16,414 nucleotides of DNA. Origin: Pavlovales sp. CCMP2436. Its lineage: Eukaryota; Haptophyta; Pavlovophyceae; Pavlovales. Positions 7,718 to 14,641 of the stretch are shown piece by piece. The notes beneath the pieces were generated by a model. That model was not told where the DNA came from, searched no databases, and worked only from the letters and a program-made list of their open reading frames with translations. Position numbers and translations under genes: made by a program. Numbering within the stretch: position 1 is the first letter of the stretch; every line of letters begins with the position of its first letter. The DNA is taken from the NCBI GenBank assembly GCA_026770615.1, contig MU631476.1, positions 45,211 to 61,624 of the forward strand, written 5' to 3'.

Positions 7718-8450
7718 GTCCTCGCACCTTGGCATCTCCTTGAGCTTGAAAATGTCTTTGGTATTTGTCCTTATGAGCCGACGTCGATACGTCGATGAGA
7801 GCCCTCTGGAGCTGGGACGCCCGCCGAGGACTCGATCATTCTTCTCAGTAATTTATGTATTTAGCTGAGCGAGGCCCAGCTTGAGACCCGGCCCTGCTGG
7901 AAAGGCGGATTCACTAATCACTTCGCAGGGTGACGTCGTGTTGAACTGACGAGGGGAACGGACAAAATCAAATATATTCAAATAATTTTTATCGCGTTTC
8001 CTCCAAAGAGAGGGTGAGTATGTACGATAACCGTCTAGATCATAAAATAGTTATACTGTTTTGAGGAGGGGGGCGGGGGAGAGTCTGTGACTGTGGCATC
8101 TGCTACGAGTTCGTCACCAACTTCACCTCTACCACCCCTGCTGCCAGCCGCCAGGACTGATGTCTTATGTCGACCAAGTCTGTGAGTGAACACCACCTTT
8201 TGAACAGTGCTGAGCCGCTAATAATATATGAATGAAGGGGGGTTCTGGCTAGCGGGGTTTCAAGTTCAAGTGAAGCTGATCTTAGCGCTCCAACGCAGGC
8301 TCCTACGCGCTAAGCGCCGAAGTGGGGAACCATTTTGACTTCCACTGCCAGGGCGGCAGTTTATAAAACAATTTTGTCGACAACAAATTAGAATTACCTT
8401 GTGTAAGACTACTAAATAATTCCTGACCGGATCAACTCATACTGACTTGC
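7718..8450. other. Intergenic stretch, small hairpin only
   Basis: No ORF of substance is present on either strand. One short inverted repeat was seen: CTTAGCGC at 8281-8288 pairs with GCGCTAAG at 8307-8314 across an 18-nt loop. No tRNA-like arrangement was found. Confidence 0.5.
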
Positions 8451-8903
8451 AGGGTCGAAATCCGAATTAGTGGCGCGATTCCGCACTGGGGAGGGTGAAA
8501 AGTGGTGGCCGGGACAAAGAAGTAGACATTGGTCACCCCTGCGCGCGCAAAGTGTCGATAGCTGATGTCGAATAGAGCCCTCCTCGACGGTCGGAGCCCA
8601 CCTCGTGTGCCTCTCAGGTGCCTTTAGGGTCGACAACATACTTCGTGTAACTAATATTTCCGATTCTCAGCGTTCGAAAGCGAAAAGAAAGTCATGGTTC
8701 CCGAAGTGGTGCCGCGGAGTTAGTTGCAGATTCGTGAATGGGGCACCGAGTTAGTTGCAGATTCGTGAATGGGGCACCTCCCATTCACGAATCTGCAACT
8801 AACTCCGCGGCACTACCTCCGGTTCCTGAGTTGCTCCGGAGGAGTTTCACCAGACTTTTTTCGAATTTCCCCCGGATTGGCCACTAATTCGGATTTTGAC
8901 CCT
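8451..8903. repeat. Candidate non-autonomous element with 24-bp terminal inverted repeats
   Basis: The left arm 8451-8474 (AGGGTCGAAATCCGAATTAG...) is the reverse complement of 8880-8903 with one mismatch. The right arm's GGATTTTGACCC motif is repeated once more outside it (about 8915-8927), followed each time by TCAGCGG. The 453-nt interval contains the strong palindrome at 8709-8813 and no ORF with a recognisable product. This fits a MITE or foldback element, but no flanking target-site duplication is evident. Confidence 0.55.
8709..8813. repeat. Perfect 34-bp inverted repeat enclosing a 31-bp tandem duplication
   Basis: The arms 8709-8742 and 8780-8813 are exact reverse complements (GTGCCGCGGAGTTAG...). 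The block 8717-8747 is repeated exactly at 8748-8778, so the right arm can pair with either copy. Pairing with the nearer copy (8748-8773 with 8780-8805) leaves only a 6-nt loop and a 26-bp perfect stem. Imperfect pairing extends outward beyond 8709. Confidence 0.92.
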
Positions 8904-9172
8904 CAGCGGCTTTTGGATTTTGACCCCTCAGCGGCCAAAAGCCGTGCGAAAGCTAAAAAGCCAACAGCGAGCAACGCTATTGCTTGGATCTCAATTAATC
9001 GGACACTGAATTATTAGTCTGTCAAAACATTTCGCAACGAACACGGCGCTGGCCCCGTAAGAAGTTATGCACGGACGCATCGGTGCCGTGAGGCTCAGGG
9101 GCTGGTGGGCTTGGGCCGCGCCTGAGCGAACGGTGCGCCTGGGGCACGATATTCCACGGCAAGCCGGCCGGC
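8904..9172. other. Short spacer downstream of the RING-CH gene
   Basis: It is AT-rich to about 9030 and then GC-richer toward the gene. It likely includes the 3' UTR of the minus-strand RING-CH gene. Nothing else was seen. Confidence 0.4.
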
Positions 9173-9916
9173 TCATACCGGCTGGGGGTCTGCTGCAGAA
9201 AGCATGGCAGACGCAGCAGTCTGTCGTGTCAGTCGCCACTCACGCGGCCGGCCGCCGCCATCCGATTCCGACTGCAGCACCGCAGGCAGGAGCACCACCA
9301 CGCGCTGCGGCGAGACCGCGTTCGCCTCGGCGAAAGAAACTCCGAGTCCGCGATCGATTGCGCGCACGGCCTCGCCCGCGACCACCTTGCGGTACCACAC
9401 ATTATCGTCTTGAGCTTCTGCGTTGCGCCGGCGTAGCTGCCGCATGCGCGCGTATGCGAAAAGCGGCAGGGCCACGAGGAACCCGCCGATGGCGATCCAT
9501 CCGTACGATAAGGACCCTCTGTACTGACCCACGACCCAGAGCAGCAAGCCGATCATGCCAAAGATGCTCAGCGCTGCGAGCGGTCGCATAATGCTGTCGA
9601 GGACCCGGCACATAAATACGTCGCGACGCAGCCGCGCAAAGGTGGCAGCGGGCACGCTGCAGCGGCTCGCGCACCAACCGGGCGGCCGCGTGCCGATCAG
9701 GTAGAAGGAAAGGGGGCACGCGTACTGCCCCGCGCATATGCTGCAGACCATGCGCGCCTCAAGTGGCTTGCCTCTCAGCTTTGCTGAGTTGAGGTAGCGC
9801 TCGAGGCAGTGCGAATGGACCACAGCCGTGCACGCGCACTTGGATAGTGGCGTCGGCTCGGTCGGGTCGTCCTCGAGACAAATGTAGCAGATACCTTTAG
9901 AATCCAAGTCATCCAT
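9173..9916 (-). CDS. MARCH-type RING-CH membrane E3 ubiquitin ligase
   Basis: The ATG at 9916 gives 247 residues ending at TGA 9173-9175. The frame is open further upstream to about 10100 but has no ATG there, so this start is preferred; an upstream exon is possible. Residues 10-61 form a C4HC3 RING-variant zinc finger: C10, C13, C27, C29, H34, C37, C58, C61 (CYICLEDD, CACTAVVHSHC, CSIC). Two hydrophobic segments follow at about 113-130 (LAALSIFGMIGLLLWVV) and 136-155 (LSYGWIAIGGFLVALPLFAY), separated by a short loop and followed by RMRQLRRR. RING finger plus two membrane passes is the MARCH/MIR layout. Such proteins recruit an E2 enzyme and ubiquitinate membrane proteins in the endomembrane system. 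The C29-H34 spacing is shorter than the usual seven residues, and the common Trp after the finger is Tyr41. Large DNA viruses also carry this fold, but nothing here points to viral origin. Confidence 0.85.
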   Translation of the reverse strand: MDDLDSKGICYICLEDDPTEPTPLSKCACTAVVHSHCLERYLNSAKLRGKPLEARMVCSICAGQYACPLSFYLIGTRPPGWCASRCSVPAATFARLRRDVFMCRVLDSIMRPLAALSIFGMIGLLLWVVGQYRGSLSYGWIAIGGFLVALPLFAYARMRQLRRRNAEAQDDNVWYRKVVAGEAVRAIDRGLGVSFAEANAVSPQRVVVLLPAVLQSESDGGGRPREWRLTRQTAASAMLSAADPQPV

Positions 9917-9980
9917 GCCCACCTTCTCAAAGCAGCCCGGTGGTGGACCGGGTAGTCGGCGGGCAGCCACCGAGCGTGCT

Positions 9981-10058
9981 CGTTTGCGATCGCGACCGTC
10001 CAGCCGCAGAGGTCGTCGCGCGTTTGCAATTGCCCGTCCAGCCGCAGAGGAAACCCCT
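9981..10058. repeat. Imperfect 38-nt tandem duplication 5' of the RING-CH gene
   Basis: CCGTCCAGCCGCAGAGG occurs at 9996-10012 and again at 10034-10050, 38 nt apart. Both copies are preceded by a related GTTTGC block. It lies 80-140 nt before the RING-CH start, in the probable 5' UTR or promoter. Confidence 0.8.
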
Positions 10059-10284
10059 CGCCTCTTCGGCCAAGCTTCGAACAGTTTGTTTTTAAAGTTT
10101 CAACACAAAATCAGGGGCCAATGCGTGGTCCGACGGGAGACGCGATGACGACGCGATCGGTGTTGACACTACACCAACTAAGTGACTGACTGCTGTCGCA
10201 CCCACACGCTCGGAGACCGCAGCCTGCAACCCACCGTCTGCTGCCCCACCTTTCTACAAGTAAGTCGTAGTTGAAAAAAAGAAA

Positions 10285-10680
10285 AAGGAGCTTCTCGAGG
10301 TTTTGCGTAGTTGTTTGTAATTATTTATGCGCAGGAACGCGGCGGTGCGATGCTACAGGGAGTCGCGGGCAATAAGAACGGTGCTTTTGAGACTGAGGCT
10401 CAGTTTCTTAGCAGAGTACATACAAACAATGCTTAAATTTTGCTTAAATTACTATTGAATGGCAAAAAAATGAGGCTCAGCTTCTTAACGTTACAGTTTC
10501 TTATTGGCCACGACACCCTGTACGACGAGGAATGCTCTCAGCGGCGAGACGACGCGAGGATTAAGACAGCGCATGAGACGACCGATGCGCTGACCCCCTA
10601 AGTCATGCCCGTAGTCCCGTAGTTACGCCTTCGGAGTTCGGGCTACAAGGTAGTACAAGTCGGGGGACGTTGTCGTCCTA
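10285..10680. repeat. Dispersed repeat R4, copy 1, with internal insertion
   Basis: The ends match 10930-11155 in the same orientation: GCTTCTCGAG...TTTTGCG...TAATTATTTATGCGCAGG at the left, and AGACGACCGATGCGCTG...GCCTTCGGAG.TCGGGCTACAAG at the right. An extra ~140 nt at about 10375-10515 is absent from copy 2. That insert contains GAGGCTCAG.TTCTTA twice (about 10397 and 10472). No ORF is present. Confidence 0.7.
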
Positions 10681-10929
10681 TTTCCAGGCGAAATTAAATC
10701 CGTTGACAAATGATGTGGGCCACACGGTCGCCGCAAACCTTTATTTCGTGCCCCCGAGCTGAGCCTTGGAATATTGGGTCTCAAGAGGCCAATATAAAGC
10801 CACTGGTTGGATTCCAGATGTTTGGAATAAACTAATTTTGGATTCGCAGAGTCAAGCCGTACGATTTGACTTAACTTTCGATTCGCCCCCCCCCCCTCTT
10901 TTAAAATAAAATCAGGGGAGGGCAATAAA

Positions 10930-11155
10930 GGGCTTCTCGAGACTGTTTTGCGTTAAATTGTTTATTTGTAATTATTTATGCGCAGGGACGCGGCGGAGCG
11001 ATGATACGACGAGTAAGGTTCGCGGCGGAGAGACGACGCAGGGAGTGGAACAAGCGCATATCAGACGACCGATGCGCTGCGGCTGACCCCAAGGCCTAAC
11101 CAGATCATGCCCGTATTTGCGCCTTCGGAGCTCGGGCTACAAGTCAGAGGACGTT
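10930..11155. repeat. Dispersed repeat R4, copy 2 (shorter form)
   Basis: It matches the two ends of 10285-10680 without the ~140-nt insert. A C10 run at about 10887 and an AT-rich stretch precede it. The right end fades at GGACGTTTATTTTAA, against GGACGTTGTCGTCCT in copy 1. Confidence 0.7.
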
Positions 11156-11698
11156 TATTTTAAAAATCATTTAATAGAACTAACTATTATGTAAAAGTCA
11201 ATTTAAAAGTCTAAAGTGCTGTTCGCTGGCGCAGCCAACTGCCTTTGTTTGACAGTTGCCCCGCATTCGGCCCAGTCCGGATTTCGAATTAGTCTGCTGT
11301 CACGAGTTGTTACACATGCCTCCAGCTCCGGTTATGGGCAGCCACTACATGTGTACTCCGGCTTTTTATGTGTCTGGCGAGCCGGAGGCGCTCGGTCAGC
11401 AGGCCCCCTCGCTGACCGTTTAGCGAGGGGTCTGTTTTAGCCATTTTTAAACCGTTTAGCTCATGTAATAGTTATAAAATTAGAATGACGTGCGCTGTGT
11501 GCGCAGCTCGACGAACCAGCCCCTTTTTCACGGGGGCGGCTGCTATCTCCTTTCCCCGGCCACGATTCCCAACGAGGGGTCTCTAGCCGGCCGGACAGGG
11601 TGACTCAATAATCCTCCTCTTAACTGAATAAACTTTTTTTCTCAACAACAAACTATACATCATTAGGTCTGTTGGTTGTGTGTGCGAGCTTGGGTTCC
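11156..11698. other. Intergenic stretch with a short GC hairpin
   Basis: CCCCTCGCT at about 11404-11412 pairs with AGCGAGGGG at about 11421-11429 across an 8-nt loop, followed by TCTGTTTTAGCC. It resembles a terminator hairpin, but in a eukaryotic context it is more likely incidental or part of a repeat. No gene was seen. Confidence 0.4.
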
Positions 11699-12217
11699 TC
11701 AAAAGTGGGTAGTGATGTCGCTGTGTATGACTCGAATCGGTATTTGTTCTGTGCCTGCCATTCTGGGTGAGCGCATGAGTGTGGTTATGGTGTGTGCTGG
11801 CTGTTTGCGTGGTTTCCCTCCTTTTGTGTTTCCGGTTCTTGGTGCTTCTTGTGTCCATGGGTAGCCTCATGTGAGTGGCACTGGGGTTTCTGTGATCGTT
11901 GGTGTGCCGTTGGTGGGTGTCCAGGGTGGGCCTGTGCGGTAGAGTTCCAGGGTTCGGTGGACTTTCTTTCCGTCAGCGTGGTGCGCGGCTACTGCTATGT
12001 CGACGCGGATGATGGTGGCTATGCTATGAATCACGTTGTTGTTCATCCAGTGATTGTCCGTTTCCTGGTATGATACCGACCACGGCTGGGAGGTGATTGT
12101 TCCAATGGGATCTGTGGGGAACTCGGTCGTGCAGTTCAGTCCACCTTCTTTATTTCCTTTGCACGGCAACCCGCGCAGGCGGAGCCGCGGATAGCCTTGG
12201 TGGAGGGTAGGTGGCAA
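11699..12217 (-). pseudogene. Retroelement copy B: C-terminal half of the OTU-like domain only
   Basis: On the minus strand the frame contains HWMNNNVIHSIATIIRVDIAV, which lines up with AWMSDNMLHSIATVMGTDIAV of copy A. A looser match lies before it (FPTDPIG against DPDDPMG). The frame meets TGA at 11867-11869, continues in the same frame (PWTQEAPR against STPWIHR in A), and reaches IRVIHSDITTHF, matching the catalytic-His segment ITIDANMTHF of copy A. A second TGA at 11699-11701 follows directly. The half with the catalytic Cys is absent. Homology is convincing from about 12150 to 11702; the N-terminal part of the open frame (MPPTLHQGYPR) is probably flank. The divergence from copy A shows a separate insertion, not a recent duplicate. 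Confidence 0.7.
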
Positions 12218-12628
12218 GGCGTTTGCTCACCAACGCGCGCATTCCCCATCCGCCGAGAGCTCGCGCGCGGCCAGCGACGCGTACATACGCCAAGGTCCCG
12301 CGTCCGTTAGAAGGGTCCCGGCTGGGGTCCTTGAGCGTCGAGGCGGGACCGCTCGTAGACACTTGCGCTCGATCACGCGGCGACCTGCGCGAGCACAAGC
12401 GCTCGCCGCGCGCAAGGCGGGCCGGGCGGCCAAACAGCAAGCTGCGGTCTGCACGCAGCCGATGGAGCACGGCTCTTCGTGCCTCGTCGGCCGCGCACGA
12501 GCGCGTGGGCAAGATGTGCGGACGCGTAGAACGGACGCGGGACGCACGCATGTTTTCTAGCGGACGGCTGATAGTAGCCGCGCGCCTCACCGCATCTAGG
12601 TCTCGCCACGAGCGTGAGCGCGGCACAG
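12218..12628. other. GC-rich stretch, no gene supported
   Basis: Several overlapping frames on both strands stay open because of high GC content, but they are arginine-rich and mutually overlapping, with no motif. None was called. It separates the divergent retroelement copies B and C. Confidence 0.4.
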
Positions 12629-12752
12629 GTTTCGCTTAAGCGGAGCTCCACACTTTTAGAAAGGTGTTTCGCTGAAGCGGAGCTCCATAGCTCAGAAAGA
12701 AAAACGTCGTTTCGCTGAAACGGAGCTCCATAGCTCTGCAAGGAACAGTCCC
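12629..12752. repeat. Three tandem palindromic units upstream of ORF C
   Basis: GTTTCGCT.AAGCGGAGCTCC-like units start at 12629, 12666 and 12709 (spacing 37 and 43). Each contains two adjacent palindromes: CGCTTAAGCG (perfect in unit 1, nearly so in the others) and GGAGCTCC. Units 2 and 3 also share ATAGCTC. They end about 30 nt before the ATG at 12778, so they could be promoter or 5' UTR elements of ORF C, or the edge of the insertion. Confidence 0.8.
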
Positions 12753-12777
12753 CGAGCCACCCGCCAAATCAAAATCA

Positions 12778-13929
12778 ATGGCGACACACATGATATCTCG
12801 ACCGGACTACTTCACCGGAAGGGTAGGATTAAGTGTCAAAGAAGAGCTCAGAAAGAAGGACGTCGACACCGGTGACGCACCCAAGCCCGGCGACTTACAC
12901 TACACTCTCCTATGCCATAGCCTCAGAATGCACAAATTACGCGAAGCGGCAATCGAAGCATCAGCGGCGTCAACCAAGGACAATATATCTCTTTACGACG
13001 CGTATAATTTTAAGGTAGCCATGTGGGCCGCCCAGACAGCTGAGCGGGCAGCAAGGAAACTGAATCAAAACACAGCATCAGCGGCCATACCACCTATACA
13101 ATATGAGCCCATACCCCCAACGGACAGCATCGCTCAAAACAAGGAACCATCAGCCTTACCTCCTATGCAGTATGAGCCCATACCCCTAACGGACAGCATC
13201 GCCCAAATCGAGGCACCAGCGGCTATACCATTTCTGCGGTATGAGCCTATACCCCCAACGGACAGCATCCCTCAGTATGAGCCCATATCCCCAACGGCCA
13301 TACCACCTATACACCAAGAGCCCATACCCCCAACGGACACCAGTGCACTGACCACCCCTGCCAAACGAAGATGCCTGATGCGCAACCAACCTACAAATAA
13401 TGAAGATTCATTAACAGGTGTGAACCCGACCATACCCTCCATGCAGCCGAAGCCCACCCTCAGGCCCAGCCGAGTCCAGCAACGCTTACGCACATCAAAC
13501 GTGGAAAATCGCAGCCAGAGACCGTCTCGAACCAAAACCTCATTACTACCAGGAGCAGCCAGTCCCACCGCACCCAAAACAGGACCAGCCAGTCCCGCCA
13601 TAAACCACGAATCCGCAGCAGGCCCGTCACGCATGCACGCACTGATCCATGACAAGTCCTTCATATTCATGCACCACTCACGCACACTGCGCTCAGCAAC
13701 CAAACGGGCCTTTGAGACCGGCCAGTCACCCACGCTGTCACACCACTCGGGCGACAAAAACCTAAAGCCAAACATGAGCCAGCAAGCCCGCCACACCCCG
13801 CAATCCAAAGTCCTGCGCCCGAGGCCCACCCCCGTCAAGGGGTGGGATAGAATGGGCCAGCAAATAAGCCGCGTATATTTGTGGTTTTCGCCCCTGGGCA
13901 AAAATCTCAACATATGCGAGCCAGGCTAG
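12778..13929 (+). CDS. Intact stand-alone RPDY-module ORF derived from the retroelement family (copy C)
   Basis: The ATG at 12778 opens 383 codons, ending at TAG 13927-13929 with no internal stop. Residues 8-90 match residues 81-170 of the knuckle/OTU ORF of copy A, about half identical by eye (RPDY, GRVG, APKPG, MH.LR, AMWA.QTAER). Residues ~100-190 are tandem 23-residue repeats built on QYEPIPPTDSIAQ. The remainder is a basic, Pro/Ser/Arg-rich linker comparable in character to the linker in copy A. There is no zinc knuckle before it and no OTU domain after it; the last ~25 residues (SRVYLWFSPLGKNLN) look unrelated. An open frame in such a remnant suggests youth or a retained function. The frame is also open upstream of the ATG for at least 20 codons, so the true start is uncertain. 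Its biochemical role is unknown; a nucleic-acid-binding role is only a guess from the basic linker. Confidence 0.65.
   Translation: MATHMISRPDYFTGRVGLSVKEELRKKDVDTGDAPKPGDLHYTLLCHSLRMHKLREAAIEASAASTKDNISLYDAYNFKVAMWAAQTAERAARKLNQNTASAAIPPIQYEPIPPTDSIAQNKEPSALPPMQYEPIPLTDSIAQIEAPAAIPFLRYEPIPPTDSIPQYEPISPTAIPPIHQEPIPPTDTSALTTPAKRRCLMRNQPTNNEDSLTGVNPTIPSMQPKPTLRPSRVQQRLRTSNVENRSQRPSRTKTSLLPGAASPTAPKTGPASPAINHESAAGPSRMHALIHDKSFIFMHHSRTLRSATKRAFETGQSPTLSHHSGDKNLKPNMSQQARHTPQSKVLRPRPTPVKGWDRMGQQISRVYLWFSPLGKNLNICEPG
13080..13344 (+). repeat. 69-nt coding tandem repeats inside ORF C
   Basis: TATGAGCC recurs at 13102, 13171, 13240 and 13276, that is at 69, 69 and 36 nt. The core encodes YEPIPPTDSI. 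A final degenerate unit reads HQEPIPPTDT. All units stay in frame. Confidence 0.88.
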
Positions 13930-14641
13930 CGAGGAAGTAATGTTTGGGATGCGCGAAGGTGGGCCGCACTCGCAGACGGTGCTGCATTTTCAGACGACGC
14001 GAGGGAGAGCAGTGGAGGTCGGTCAGCGCGCCAGTCGAGAGTCGTTAGTCGTCGATCGTCGTATGAACTGATCAGCGGTGGGGACGGTATCCGTGTGCTC
14101 GGGGTGGATCCCTGGATCTGAGTGTTTAACACTTAAATCCAGTGAGATCCTCCCGGGGACGGACGTTTAACTAGAAACTTACACACCTTTAAAAAGAGGT
14201 CAAAAAAAAATCACGATGGCGGACACCCCCATGACGTGACATACCGATGGATAGATCGAAAAAGCTAAGAAAATGGTTGAACCTTCGATAGGGACTGTGA
14301 AAATAGTGAGGGCATCACCGAGAGCTTTTGTACGGTACCCCCATCTCCCAGTTATAAACATCCCTCATAGGCCTACGGGCTTGCCATGACCGGAGCTAAT
14401 TAAGCCACATTCGTACTCGCACCAAAGCTGATGGCGATTTTTATATCCACGTCTATTCAGCGGATGATGACTAGCTGAACCGGCCGTTGCAAATATTATT
14501 TCAAGTAAAATGGTACATAGTTATAGAGCGGGACCTGCAAGTATTATCGGCATGCCATTATCAAGAACGCATATAGTTATATTAAATAATAATTCGTATT
14601 TTAGATAGATAGTTGTCACTCCGCGGCGCGTCTGTTGCTCG
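13930..14641. other. Intergenic stretch, nothing supported
   Basis: The stretch changes from GC-rich (to about 14150) to AT-rich (14160-14620). One imperfect palindrome is centred near 14127 (AGTGTT-T-AACACT inside GGAT...ATCC). No ORF on either strand has motif support. Confidence 0.4.

Noticed and set aside
8451..8474. Possible tRNA T-arm or B box in GGGTCGAAATCC
   Set aside because: The spacing does not fit the B-box consensus, and no acceptor or anticodon stem could be placed around it.
10623..10925. Minus-strand 100-codon frame between the R4 copies
   Set aside because: It starts at a non-ATG codon, partly overlaps repeat R4, and has no motif.
11404..11440. Rho-independent-type terminator hairpin
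   Set aside because: The hairpin and short T run look like one, but the window is eukaryotic and no gene ends there.
12150..12741. Several overlapping GC-rich frames between copies B and C
   Set aside because: They overlap in up to four frames, are arginine-rich, and have no recognisable motif or splice-consistent structure.
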